Notes: a model not told the origin generated them from the letters alone. DNA of 64,000 bases from Welwitschia mirabilis (GCA_051453625.1 JBOZIK010000001.1:61072584-61136583); one strand, 5' to 3'; positions 49,034 to 60,998 are shown, counted from the stretch's first letter. Made by a program: numbers and translations.

Positions 49034-49102
49034 TAAGTGTGTTCATTTTAGAGTATCATGTAACATGGACCAAGGGCGTTAACTTGGAATTTATGTGTAG
49101 TA
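48615..49102 (+). mobile_element. Candidate non-autonomous CACTA-like element
   Basis: Begins TAGTAGAAGAAAAG, similar to CACTACAAGAAAA, and may end at TTTATGTGTAGTA (49090-49102), similar to TTTTCTTGTAGTG. The left 270 bp contains repeated variants of ATGATGGTTTTTAACCATTAT in both orientations (48632, 48690, 48730, 48790, 48820), the pattern of CACTA subterminal repeats. No 3-bp target duplication is visible and no coding sequence is present. Confidence 0.45.
49007..49033. repeat. (TA)n microsatellite
   Basis: About 13 TA units inside the candidate CACTA-like element. Confidence 0.95.
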
Positions 49103-50230
49103 ATTAAATTTTTGTCAAAGTAGAAAGGAAATCTTTTTATTTTCTATAGGTTTCCAGATAAATCTAAAGAAGTTTATTAACTTAACATAAGAAATTTTAT
49201 TTAAATAAATTGACATGATCATGTATTTATAAATAAAATTCATTTGATAAATCATCAAAATTTGAAAATCCAAAAAACATAAGTGATGATCTAAAATGTT
49301 TTGTACATAATTCATATTATTATAATACTTTGTGGTGTTAATAAATCCATGTTTCCTAATTTTAACTTAATATTTTAGCTAGTTAGTAGTTAGTAATATT
49401 TATCATATCTATCTATACAATGGTTTATGAATTATGGTATCTTTGGACATGTAAGAGAACAACATTTCATAAGAAAATATAGGAGAGGTAATAGAATAGC
49501 TAAAAAATAGGACCACTACTTCCATGCAGCCACGTTAAAAAAGCAAGAAGGGGGACAACTAAGGAAGAAAAGGGAGGATAGGGATAAAATAAAAATAAAA
49601 GATAAGGAGAGGCATCTTTGGTAGGAGGAAAGAAACTAGAAATAGTGGAATAAAGGCCTAAAGCTAAGGATCTAAGATGAAGAGCTCTAACACATTATAA
49701 ATAGAATAGCAAATGTCTCTATAGCTCTAGTATCACCTATAAAGAAAAGTACCAAAATCAATATTTTATGTGATCTTAATAGGAGAATTAGGATTAAGAT
49801 GTAAAGCTATCCTGAGATGTGATGAAATATTAATTTCTTAAAATGTCAGTTTTTTATTTTTTTATTTTTTTACTCTTAGATATATCGATGATAGATATTA
49901 GGATGTAAAAGTACTTAGAAATAGGTTTTATACAACATTTTTTTTATTATTTCTAGTAATATTCCTCCCCCTCATATATACTTTATGTATATATACTCTC
50001 ATTGATTCTCTTACTAATGTTAATTTTTAACTTAGGATGTCTAGGTTAATTGATACAAATAATGGTCTTGATATACAATCTAAATTAAATTTGTTAAGGA
50101 TTTGATTATCTTAGTTAGTTCTTTAGTAAGCTTTCATACATATTAGTTTAATGACTTGAATCATTTACAACATATTACTGGTATCTTTTAAAATTTTTTG
50201 TATCCATATAACTAACATAAGTTCCTATCA
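49103..50230 (+). repeat. Probable 5' LTR of the 50-55 kb gypsy element
   Basis: The end TTCCTATCA at 50230 followed by a primer-like site supports an LTR end. A TATA box TATAAATAG at 49696-49704 fits an LTR promoter. I found no second copy downstream, so the LTR start is unknown and the range is an upper limit. Confidence 0.45.
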
Positions 50231-50233
50231 TTT

Positions 50234-50250
50234 TGGTGCTATAAGGAGGG
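50234..50250 (+). promoter_or_regulatory. Candidate primer-binding site
   Basis: TGGTGCTATAAGGAGGG, four bases after a CA end. It starts with TGG as primer sites must, but I cannot name the tRNA with confidence. Confidence 0.45.
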
Positions 50251-50559
50251 CCTTCCAAAGTCAATTAATAAAGATTAAGAAATGTATAATCCAAAAAGAT
50301 AGTTAAGAAAAGTAGGGAGATGAAAGAGTAAGATTGGTTAGGAGCACTAGAAACTATAATTTAGAGGAACAAAAGGGTAGTAAAACCAAGATATAAATAT
50401 AATAAAAATGATTTAACTTGGATAAATTAATTTTAGATCAAGTGGTTAAATAACAAAAAAATTTTCAACTTATAAAGGAAATGGAATAGTTAATAGCCAA
50501 TCTACTTATAGTGTCCCATAAACAAAGAGAAAATCAACTCCCTAGAAACAAATTTATGA

Positions 50560-51430
50560 TAGATTATTATTAGGAAATGATGGGGTTAATTCTAGCCCTT
50601 TAAAAAATGATATTGATTGGCTAGAAGATTTAAGTCCCATTAACTTAAATGTCTTGGAAATCTCTATAAAGTAAGAAATATCAATATCACAATAGTACCT
50701 ACCTTTGAAGGCAATAAATCTAAATAACTCCTCCTACATTTGAGTTTATTTAACTTCTTATCCAAGGATAATTATATAGATATAGAATCTAAATGCTTAA
50801 GATATTTTCCTTATTCTTTAAAAGGGAAGCCCAATTATGGTATTATAGGAACCTTAAGAATGCCTTTAATTCTTTAGGAGTGCTAAAAAATGCTTTGTTA
50901 CATAAATTTTTACCCATAAGGATAATAAACAATTTGAGAGATTAGATTTTGAATATTAAACAAAAAGACAATAAGCAAGTTAATGCATTTATGAACAAAT
51001 ATAATATATAATTAGCTAGATGTCTTTATCATGAAATCTCATCTAGGGAAAGAGTAAGAGATTTACTGAGGGGATTACAGGGTAAAATATTAAAGCAGTT
51101 ATACTTATTATGAATAGAAATCATTAAAATGAAAAACTTATAGGAAATCAGAGAACCTACACTCAATTTTATAAAACGAGTCAAGTTTTGGCTCAAGAAG
51201 AAAAGAAGAGAAAAGTGACTGAAGTATCTGCTTCTAAATTGAAGGAAGTATCTATAACTCTAAACATATTAGTCTTATGGAATAGGTAGCTGAGAAAGTA
51301 ATTAATAGTATGATTAAAAAGTGTGATCAACTAGTTATTTAGCATTTGAAATAAGAAGAGGTATTCATCTATGAATATTGTAAAGAAGATAACATGAAGA
51401 GACTAGTTTTAATTAGATGTAAGACTTTGT
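50560..51430 (+). pseudogene. Gag with degenerate zinc knuckle
   Basis: One frame gives KGKAQLWYYRNLKNAFNS near 50.82 kb, INNLRD then LNIKQKDNKQVNAFMNKYN (50.93-51.0 kb), and ARCLYHEISSRERVRDLLRG, matching the retrotransposon gag domain. At 51.36-51.42 kb YEYCKEDNMKRLVLIRC resembles a CCHC zinc knuckle with a lost His and shifted spacing. Stops stand for expected Gln. Confidence 0.7.
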
Positions 51431-52099
51431 TCAATGGCTAGATATAAATAGAATAGATCTAAATATAGGAAATTAACCATGGAATAAAAAGAAACATATC
51501 CTTATTAAAGTAGGAAATGAAAAACAAAGACAAAGAAACCTTTGTAGAAATATATCAACTTCAAAAGGTAATAACAATTTGAATATTACAGAAATTGAAG
51601 GAATAATGATGTTAAAGAAGATAAATAAATGCGAGAGTCAAATAAACAAGAAGGGAAAATCCTTGCACAACCATAATCAAACCCTAAAGAAGCCACTAGT
51701 AAAGCAATATCTACTAGATCAAGAAAACTTAAAGTAATATATTAGAAATAAAAAGAAAATCAAATAAATAATTCAACTCAAAGTGTAAAAAAATTAACTA
51801 AAAAATAAGTAGTAATAGAAAAACAATTAGATTCTATACCTTTTATTATTTAAAGTAAAGGAATTAAGCGTCCAGATATTGAAAAAGACTTGGAATATTT
51901 AACAAAGCCCATGAAAATACTTCAATGGCTTTATCCCTATTAAAATTATTAAAAGATGTGCTTGTTTATTAAACGTAAATGGAAAGTATATGTTTAAAAC
52001 AAAGAAGTAGAAAGATATATAAAGAAAAATAGATTGAATTGGTAAAAAAGGACCAAGTGTCTTGGGATTCTACATAAATTCTTTAAAAGAAGAAATATG

Positions 52100-52560
52100 A
52101 GAAATACAATAATCCAAGGATATCTATGATAGATATCAAAATTGATAATAAATTCAAAGTTGAATCCTTAGTTGGTTTAAGGGCTAGTGTAAACCTAGTG
52201 GCTTATGAAACCTATGAAGAATTAAGAAAACTAGAATTATCATCCTCTCAACAGAAGTTGTATTTAGTAGATAGATCAATAGTAACCCTAAACAAATTCT
52301 CAAAGACATGCCTATTCAACTCTAAGGATTTACTTATTTAATAGATGCCCTAGTTATGAAAACCAAAGGGGAAATAGATGAATTGATTTTAGGGATATCA
52401 TGGATGGCTATTGTTAATGCCATTATTTACTCTAGAAAAGGGGTAATGGAAGTTAGCTTAGAATATTTAAAATAAGAAATTAAATTATTTGGTGCAACAG
52501 TTTTAGAGGAAATAGAATTAAAATTTGAAGCTGGACTAATTCCCTCTTAGTTTAAGAAGC
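52100..52560 (+). pseudogene. Aspartic protease region
   Basis: The open stretch 52126-52341 contains IDIKIDNKFKVESLVGLRAS followed by VNLVAYETYEELRKL. This aligns with protease cores of the form LIDSGASVNLLPYEVYEKL; the catalytic DSG is replaced. It continues with DELILGISWMAIVNAIIYSR (52380), the counterpart of LGRPWLATVNAII. Inactive. Confidence 0.75.
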
Positions 52561-52929
52561 ACATGTCATGTTAAAACAATATAATAAGGAAAGCTATGAA
52601 TAATAGAAATTACTATCTTAAAAAGTAAGAAAACCACCTCTTAAGGAAAGACTAAAAAACATAGAGGTAGCTCCTAATAAATCATTAATAATTAATAGTA
52701 ACTTAACTCATTCACAAAAGAGAAAACTTAAGAGGGTGTTAATAAAAAAAAGGAAAGAGGACGTTAATAAAATGACGGGAAGCTTTGGCATGAGATCATA
52801 CTAATATTAAGGGAATAGATCCTAAAATATGATAGAATAGAATATACCTTAATAATTAAATTAAACCATGCAGAAAGTCTGAAATAATATGTAATCAACA
52901 TATACATGAAGTAATTAAATAAGAAATAA

Positions 52930-53650
52930 CCAACTTTTGAATGTGGGATTTATATATTCCATATCAAAATCATAATGAGTTAGTCCCATTGCTATAGTAC
53001 TCAAAAAGGGAAATAAATGGTAAGTTTGTATAGATTTTAGAATGCTAAGTACAACAACTTATAAACACTATTTTCAGCTACATTAATGAATCAAGTTTTA
53101 GAAAGAATTTTGGAACATTGCTATTACAGTTTCCTTGATGGGTATAGTGGATACAATCAAGTTCCTATAGCTTTAGAATATTAGGCCAAAGCTACTTTCA
53201 CATGTTATTAGAAAAATTATGAATTTAAAGTATTATCATTTGGATTATGTAATGCTCCAACCACTTTTCAAAGATTAGTGAGTAGTATATTTTAAGATAT
53301 AATAGAAAGATCAATGAAAGTATTCATGGATAACTTATTAACATTTAGAAATAATATTGATAAATATTCTCATATATTATAAAAAGTTTTGAATAGGTTT
53401 GAATAAAATAAGCTCAAATTGAGTTGATCCAAAAGTCACTTTATGGTAACAAAAGGAATAGTCCTTGGGCATAACATTTTTCAAAAGGAGATTAAAACTA
53501 ATAAACATAAAGTTAAAATTATAAAAGACATTTCCTCCTTGAGTAAGTTAAAAGAACTTAGATTCTTTCTTAGATATGTGGGTTATTATTAAAGGTTCAT
53601 AGCTAATTTTAATAAGATTGCTAGACCTCTTAGCAACCTCCTATAAAAAA
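52930..53650 (+). pseudogene. Reverse transcriptase, decayed
   Basis: Blocks in order: VCIDFRMLSTTTYKHYF (53030), HCYYSFLDGYSGYNQVPIA (53115), FGLCNAPTTFQRLVSSIF (53240), VFMDNLLTF (53320, catalytic pair MDD changed to MDN), GIVLGHNIFQKEIKTNKHKV (53460), LRFFLRYVGYY then RFIANFNKIARPL (53570). The first catalytic Asp (FLDG) is kept. Stops occur at Gln, Trp and Arg positions. Confidence 0.9.
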
Positions 53651-53739
53651 TGTAGAACATGCTTGGATTGATGAATGCCAGGAAGGTTGTTAGACTTTAA
53701 GAAATAAATTGTAAATGGCTCCTATTTTATATGGACCTA

Positions 53740-54160
53740 ATTGAACAAAACCATTTCATATAATAATGGATGCATCAAATCATGCTGTTGGAGTTGTTTT
53801 ACAATAAAAAGATAATAAAAATACAGTTTATGTCATAGCTTATATTAGCAAAAATTTTAAAGAATCTTAATAAAAATATACATTTACAAAAAAAGAGTTG
53901 ATGGTAGTAGAAATATCATTAGAAAAATTTAGATACTACATTTTGGAATTTGAGGTGAAAGAATATATTGATCACAGTGTAATCAGATTTCTAGTGAATA
54001 AAAGAGAAGCAAATTTAAGAATTATGAGATGCATATTATTAATATAATAATTTTACTTAAAAATTAGTGATAAAAAAGGAATAAAAAATGTGATTGCAGA
54101 TAATTTATCTAGACTAAAGTTTCTAGAGGAGGAAGAGCCACTCAATATTATAAATGAGCT
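53740..54160 (+). pseudogene. RNase H, decayed
   Basis: IIMDASNHAVGVVLQ-type block (53765; DAS keeps the catalytic Asp), KYTFTKKELMVVEISLEKFR (53875, contains the KEL Glu), EYIDHSVIRFLVNKR (53965, keeps the TDH-like Asp as IDH), and GIKNVIADNLSRL (54080). One stop stands in for a Gln. Complete gypsy RNase H order. Confidence 0.88.
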
Positions 54161-54439
54161 CCCTAATGAATATCTTATTCAAGTCAAATTAAATCCCAAG
54201 TTTGCAAACATTGGTAATTTTATAGCTAGTAAGAAATTGCCACCCTTTATGAATTATTAAAAAAGGAAGAAATTACTAAAAAAATCTAGAGATTATATAT
54301 GAAATGATAAAACATTATTTAAAAATTGGAAGGATCTTATTATAAAGAGATGCATTGAAGAAGAATTACAAAAAGAAATCCTCAAGAATCTCATAAGGGA
54401 GAAGTGGGGAAACACTATGATGCAAAAATGATAGAACTA

Positions 54440-55460
54440 AAAGTCCTTCACATGGAATACTATTGGACAACTATATATAAACATTCCTTTACCTACGTTT
54501 AAAAATATGATAAATGTCAAAGATAAGGGGCATTCACTTAAAAGTTAGAGATGTAACAATAATGGATATAATTAATTAGACCCTCTAATATATGGAGAAT
54601 AGACTTTATTAGTCTAATTAATCCTTCTTCATATGAAAAGAGGTACATTTTGGTATATGTCAATTATCGTATTAAGTGGTATCAAGCTAAGGTTATAGTA
54701 CATTATTCTTACTAAACATTCATATATATTTTTCTTAAAAATATTATTTATTAGTTTGAAGCACCTAGAAGTCTTATATCTAATTGGAAAACTCATTTTA
54801 CTAGTGAACTTTGTGAAAAATTCCTTCTTAAATATGGAATACATCACAAGCTATCTACTACCTATGATTCTCAGACTAATGACCAAACTGAAGTGATCAA
54901 TAGCAAATTAAATATAATATTAATCAAAACTATTAATAGTAAAAGAAAAAATTAGGTAGAAAAATGGAATGGAGCTTTATTGTATTATACAATGAGTTGG
55001 AAACATAGTATACTATTCATATCTTATGGATTAATTTATAGAAAAAGGGTAGTATTACTCATAGATTTTAAAATTAAAACCTTTAAATTAACTAAGGAAC
55101 TACAATGTGATTTAGATAAAGCCCAAGAAGAATGAATTGAAAACATGAAAATTTTAGATGAGCAAAGAAAAGAATCCCTTTTAATAAAAGAACTCACATA
55201 ATAGAAAATAAAAACAAATCATCATAATAATGTAAGAAATATAAAAGCTAAAAAAGATAATTTAGTACTAGTATATGTTCTTAAAAAGCTTCACTCAAAA
55301 TAGAAATACATACAAAATTAACTTAGGCCATTTACAATGATCAACGCACTAGGAAATAGAGTTTTGAGATTTATAACTCTAATGAAAAGATAACTTATCA
55401 CATAAATGACCATAGGTTAAGAATTTACAATGATTGTAAATCTCTATTAGATTATTTAAG
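54440..55460 (+). pseudogene. Integrase, decayed
   Basis: Zinc-binding end: VLHMEYYWTTIYKHSF and YDKCQR near 54.44-54.53 kb. Core: RIDFISLINPSSYEKRYILV (54600), WYQAKVIVHYS, APRSLISNWKTHFTSELCEK (54765; the second catalytic Asp of SDNG is Asn), KYGIHHKLSTTYDSQTNDQT (54830) and a conserved Glu in EVINSKL. Tail: LRPFTMINALGNRVLRF and EKITYHINDHRLRIYND (55.3-55.43 kb). The minus frame at 54629-54847 is a shadow. Confidence 0.88.
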
Positions 55461-56267
55461 AGACTCTTATGAAGTGGAGAAGATACTCTTGCTCCATTTA
55501 TAAGCAAAACTAAAAAATATAATAAGACATGTCAACTTTTTAAAAGATTTATTTTACACATTTGATCTTTCAAGTTATGTGAAAAATGATAAATCCTTTT
55601 GGGAATAAAATACTATCTTAATAAGTCTTAAATAGGAGATTATGCATTGATCTTTTTAAGGGGATTTTATAAAATATTCCATAATAGGATGAGTATTTAT
55701 ATTTAAAAAAATGGATAAACATCATAGTGTCTTGCCTTGGGAGCTGTAATAACATTATTAAAGGACTAGTTGACTCATGAGTCCTTACTTCTCTAATGAT
55801 GGTTGTACTTCCCTCACTGTGGATTATGAAAATTAAAATTTATATTAAGGAACAGTTGGATCCCAAATATCATCTAAGGAATAGCTAGTTACCAAACCAC
55901 AATTATTGTACACAATGCTAAACATTTATCCATTTAATTATTTTTTCCTATGGTGGAATATAAAACATGAATCTCATCTTATAATTCATGCATCATCATT
56001 AAACTCTGTTCAAGTAGAAAGAAAGACCTCTTAGGCTTAAATCATTTCCCAAGATTGTTCTTGAGAGTCTAATGTGGAGAATTATATTTTAAATAAGATT
56101 GACATAAACTAACAAAGCAGTAGAAAATAAATTATAGGTGAAGTCATGACAACTAGTTTTATTAAAATAGGTAGTTATTACATTACTTTATCCTAAACAC
56201 TTATTGAAACAAAAAATACTAGGAGTAAAAAAAGGATCAGTAGTAGATAATTATTATTTAAACAGGA

Positions 56268-56270
<3 letters not shown>
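55461..56270. other. Unassigned DNA downstream of the gypsy element
   Basis: May contain the 3' LTR, but no match to the 49-50 kb region is visible to me. No coding signal. Confidence 0.45.

Positions 56271-56317
<47 letters not shown>
56271..56317 (+). repeat. (GA)n microsatellite
   Basis: 47 uninterrupted bases of GA. The absence of interruptions in such a decayed region suggests recent expansion. Confidence 0.97.
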
Positions 56318-56319
<2 letters not shown>

Positions 56320-56321
56320 AA

Positions 56322-56416
56322 TTTTCACTTCTTCAAACAAATAGAATACTTATTCTTCCTATAAGAGAGAATAAAGTTTTACTTCTTGAAACAAATAGAA
56401 TACTTATTCTTCCTAT
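56322..56416 (+). repeat. Tandem duplication, period about 55 bp
   Basis: The piece with AACAAATAGAATACTTATTC occurs twice (about 56322-56361 and 56377-56416), separated by a short GAGAGA-containing spacer, next to the (GA)n tract. Confidence 0.85.
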
Positions 56417-56974
56417 TGGACATTCTAGCTAAAGAATCACCTAAAGAGAAAGGAATTGGATGTATTTTATTTAGTATAGAGAATAATATTTATATTTTAT
56501 TAGGATATGCACTTTAAAAATTATTGAATCTTCTTATATTCCATACTATTTTCTCAATATCTTTCCTATTAAAATGGGGTACCACTACACTGAGATCTAG
56601 ATTAATGCCCTATATTCAAATAACTTTTCTCTTTAGCTTTTGTATTTCCCTAGCTAATCTTGCCAATGCAACATCATACATTGTTTCTTTATGACGTATC
56701 TATTGATGAACCTTTTAAAAACTCAATCATAGATACTCATAGGCAAGATGATGGATCATTGGACAAAAACATAAAGGAATGGTGCCATTATAGAATCTAT
56801 CTCTATATTCTTCCATGATAAATGAATCTAAGGTATTAAGTACTTTATCTATATTATTATAAGACAAAAAAGAAGGCTTAACTACAATTTCTATTCTAAC
56901 AGTTCTCTATGAAGAGACAAGCTTAATGCTTTAAATGCATATATCAATCTAAGTAAGGCTAAAATTAAAAAACA
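56417..56974. other. Unassigned DNA
   Basis: No recognisable domain or RNA gene. Confidence 0.5.
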
Positions 56975-57310
56975 TCATTTAATATTTATACTACTAAATA
57001 TATCTTTTCGAGAAGAAGGCAAGATGTAAATATTAGTAGAGTAGGATGTCATGAAAAAACATAATAAAAAACTAAGCAAAAAGGAATAAGAAAACAAGTG
57101 TTGAAATGTGTTAATTGATTTAAGTAAGAAGTATATTTTATAATTATCCTTCTCTTTGACAAGTATTCCTTTAACTAACATAAGTGTTAAACTACTTAAT
57201 GACATGATCATAGAAAGAGGATCATACCTACAAAGGACTTTCTTTATTATACTAGAATAACTTATTAAAGGAATACTTAATGGATTATGTTTTGATCTGA
57301 AGTAGATCAA
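56975..57310 (-). other. Unassigned open frame, 111 codons
   Basis: One of the longest N-free frames in the window. The product is Leu/Ser/Ile-rich, with a hydrophobic segment near the C-terminal third (FSYSFLLSFLLCFFM). The frame stays open upstream of 57310 for about 16 further codons. There is no ATG at the listed start, and I do not recognise a family. It could be a chance frame in AT-rich DNA or an exon of a lost gene. I make no functional claim. Confidence 0.25.
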
Positions 57311-57820
57311 TAATAAATCAATTAAGATATCTTTTGGTCCTTAGAATTAGATCCAAATAACTTAACAAGTCAAATGTATATCAAGCCATAATTAAATAAG
57401 AAAATAAAGTAGCATGAAATAAGTGATATTAATAATGTTTTTCGATCCATGCTCTTCCTAAAATTCTACAGTAATTAGATCCTTTGAATCATTCCATTAA
57501 AAGAAAAATAATGCTAATGTTACATTAATTATCACATTAAGTAGTTTCTTAATTTAGAACCTAAAATTTAAATTGGGCCTTAACTTAACTAACTTTTAAT
57601 ATAAGTAATGTTTGAAAAAGAAGGGTTGTCAAACTCAATGACACCCCTCGAGTTTTTACTTTATGTTATCTTTAGCTTAATGTATCCTATTATTTCCTTA
57701 GTTAAATATTTAATTGGTAATTGATCCAAAGGCTCCCTTTAAGAAATCATGATTTCTTGAAGATATTCTTTGAATCTAAATACTAACTCAATATCTATTT
57801 TTTTGAGAATTCTTAGGTTC

Positions 57821-58126
57821 TTAACAACCCTTTCCCTTCTTGAATACCTTAATGCTGGGAATTAATGAGCACTTAAATATGCCTATTCCATGACATCTTT
57901 CTCTACTTAATCTCAAACTTAATAACCCATTTGAGTTTCTTGGTTTCCTTTCTGGCTCTTTTTCGTTCAACCTCAAATGTGATAATCCCTTCAAGTTTCT
58001 CAATCCTTTTTCTAACTCTTTTTTATTTAACCTTAAACTTGATGATCCATTTGAGTCTATTGATCCCCTTTCCAACTCTTTCTCATTAAATTTCAAACTT
58101 GATAATCCCTTTGATTTTCTTAACAT
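57821..58126 (-). repeat. 60-bp minisatellite with open frame of 20-residue repeats
   Basis: The minus strand encodes about 3.5-4 tandem units of 20 residues, for example SKGLSSLKFNEKELERGSID, SNGSSSLRLNKKELEKGLRN and LKGLSHLRLNEKEPERKPRN. The plus-strand DNA shows the same 60-bp periodicity (57.89-58.12 kb). Unit length is a multiple of three, so the frame stays open through all units. The product would be Lys/Glu-rich. I recognise no family. It may be a coding repeat or simply a minisatellite whose unit happens to lack stops. Confidence 0.7.
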
Positions 58127-59669
58127 TCTTCATAGTAAGTCCCATGTGGATTCATCTAAATACTATCTCAACTTGGTAATAGATAAATTTTTCAATTATT
58201 AGATATGGGAAATATAGATTTGAGGTTAACTAGCATAAGATGGACTGATTACAACACATACACTTCCAAGCTTATAAGAAGAGAGTTATGTAACTTTTAA
58301 TTCTACATTTCATTTTGCATTTTCATAACACTTCGTCTTTCCTTTATAAGTTTCCATTATAGCTCAAGTACTCATAACTCCTTATAGTAAGAAATTTTTA
58401 TCTTTTTGCATTTATGAGTATGCAATTATTTTTCCAAGGAGTAAGACAAAATTCTTGAGAGTTAGAAAATGAAAAATGCATTGTTATTTTTAAGCTCATT
58501 AGTTAAATGCACTAATATTTTTAAGCTTACTATTATTAGCAAACAAAACTATTTGAAAATGAACAATTAAGCGTACTACTATTAGCAAACAAAACTCATT
58601 TGAAAATGAACAATTAGAAAACAAAAACAAAAGCTCATTTGTGTGGTTACTTGTGTGCAAAATGCATTGTTGTTAAGATGATCATTATTATTAAAGTTCA
58701 CTAATAATAGAAATCAAAAATTCACTCAAAAATCCTAAAACATATTATTATATTTATAATTTTATCTCAATAAATAGGAAAAAATTTTGACAATTAATAT
58801 CTTTCATAATAGTGAAAAGTAATGGGATAAGGGAAATGTTAACTTAAAACTAACTAATACCCTTAGCTACTAATTTGGAAGCTAGTTAGCCTAACCTAAA
58901 CCTAATGTTTCATATACCTGTAGTTGTCTTAAAGAACATTTCTATTTATCAGAATGTAGAATGATATCTTCCTTGAATTTTAGAGGATTCCTTACATATC
59001 CATATCTCATACATTTTAAACACTGAATAATTGAATTAGGATGATATGACTAGTTGACAATGCAAGAGGGTAATATCTTTGAGATAGTTTTTGAATGCTA
59101 TAAAAATTTAGAATTTAGTAAGGTACAAAATTTACTTGAGATAAATGATTTTAACATAGAAATTTCATTTTCAAAGAAGATCTTCAAAGAATACTAAATT
59201 TACTAAATGAATAAAGGTTAACTAAAGAAGCTATTAGGAAAGAGAACACTAAATTGAGTATGAACATGTTAGAATAAATGCTATTAGTGAAAGGATTCTA
59301 ATCAATAAAAATTTTAGATCTAAAATTTTTAGCCTCTCTCAAATGATAGCAAGCAATATAATATTTATCTTAAATAAAGAAAGAGGATTAATGCTAATAG
59401 GATTATATATGTATGAATCAATAAAATATACCATAAAAAAAAGAATGTGAATATCATAGAAGGAATTTTTCAAGTAATTTTAAAACATATTACAAAAATG
59501 AGAAAAGTTGGAGCTTTAGGAGTTACTAGTTTGAGATTCGCCTTCCTAATTATTAGGCTTCTTAGCAACATAGGGATCAATTGAGGTTAAATAAATAAAA
59601 TATTTAGATAACATGTCAATCATTATTTGTATTTTAAACATTAAGTATCCTTAAGTATTAACATGAATA
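58127..59669. other. Unassigned DNA with a small tandem duplication
   Basis: A 47-bp unit containing ATTAGCAAACAAAACT and TTTGAAAATGAACAATTA occurs twice (58525-58571 and 58572-58617). Apart from this I see nothing. Confidence 0.6.
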
Positions 59670-60992
59670 TGGAGAATTGATAAGATGTAAAAATTAACAT
59701 TATGATCAAGTTAATTGACAAACTTATCTTAATAAAGATAATTAAGATAATCAATTTTATCATAAAAAAGTCTCTTATTGATTTTTTATCTTAATTATAA
59801 ACTCATTATTTTTTCATAATATTTTTAGGTTAATTATCAAATTTTGAGAAACTTCAGAAAAGATGATGATTATTCAAGCTATAATGCTAGCACTGTTGCT
59901 TAAGTCACCAGGGTTGTCAGTCCTTTTGCATAAAATAACTCCATTCTCACATTTGTAAATTATCATAAATATTGAATTAAATGCAATTATGGGTTTAATT
60001 AAATTTCACATTAGAAATAACTAGAATTATTTGTGACACATGGTGGTGAAAATGATGATTCATAATAGGACATGTGGCATTACTATGTAGGATGATAATG
60101 GAGATACATGATGATGATAGTAGTTAGTAGAAGTAGTAGCATTCAGGAATCAAGTGTTGACCATGTTGTAAGGATCTTTACCTAATGAAGAGATGATAAA
60201 ATTTCCTACCTAATGCCATCATTATGTAACCACTCACCTAATACTATAAGCCAAAGGCTTGTAATCACCCCCACCCCTATCCTTGCCTATAAAAGGGCCT
60301 TGAGTTCTTCATTACAATATCCTTCATTTTGGTAAAAGTTTAAACCTTTGAAGTGCCAGGTCATCATGGCCTTTTAAGCACCTCCTTTGGGAGTAAGCTT
60401 TCCTTTAAGGATAGCCTGAGGAGTTCTATCATCATCCCTCTTCTATTAATATAATGTATTTTTTAATACATAAAAGTTATTTTGCTTTTAATTTCAAATT
60501 ATGAGCTATTTTGTATTTGGAATACTTAGGTAGTCACTTAACTATCATCTTTTATTCTTATTTTGAGTGAAATCCTTAATCACTTTATTTAAGTATTTAT
60601 AATTTTATTGATTCTAAGTACCTAGGATCCTTATTATTAATCTTTATTATAAGGTTGTGAAGGATCAAGTGATGAATGAGTTTATTAATCCTCATACATT
60701 GGATAAGATTATGTCATCATGAACTAAGCCAAAACACTTGATGGTTTGAAGTGTGTTGTAGGAAAAGCATAGGATATCATTGGAGTGAAGAATTATTGGT
60801 GAATAAGTCAAAAAATTCTTACAGCTTACTTGCTTTCCTTCTTTTCCAAAGTGAATTTTTAATACTATTATTCTTAACTCTTCCATTTTCCTTTTCTTTC
60901 ACTTGTAACTTTCAAGGAGTAAAAGTGTGTAAATTTCTAAAAATGTATTAAGCATCAAATCAGTTAAATTCAAATAACTATAAAATACAAAT
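59670..60992 (+). repeat. LTR L9 (5' LTR, + strand)
   Basis: About 1.32 kb; reverse complement of the L1/L2 type. Start near ATGTAAAAATTAACATT (compare L6 read on its own strand, GCTAAAATTAACATT). U3 contains GACACATGG, GGACATGTGGC and similar motifs. TATA box TATAAAAG at 60288-60295 is intact. Frames at 60692-60951 are chance frames. Confidence 0.78.
60288..60295 (+). promoter_or_regulatory. LTR promoter TATA box
   Basis: GCCTATAAAAGGGCC context, intact. The same sequence in L6 (reverse) is GGCCCTTTTATAG, so it is conserved between opposite-strand copies. Confidence 0.75.
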
Positions 60993-60998
60993 AGATTT

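Larger units (their letters stand above)
50234..55460 (+). mobile_element. Ty3/gypsy element with all pol domains, decayed
   Basis: Plus-strand internal region with gag, protease, RT, RNase H and integrase in the gypsy order (integrase last). RT motifs resemble the Athila/Tat branch (FLDGYSGYNQV, FGLCNAPTTFQR), and the integrase tail resembles Tat-like elements (LLIDFKIKTFKL for LPIEFEIKT). All domains are interrupted by stops. No 3' LTR is recognised after 55.46 kb. Confidence 0.85.

Noticed and set aside
60692-60951. Frames of 64-66 codons at 60.7-60.95 kb
   Set aside because: They lie inside LTR L9, overlap on both strands and have no motif or conservation in sibling LTRs.
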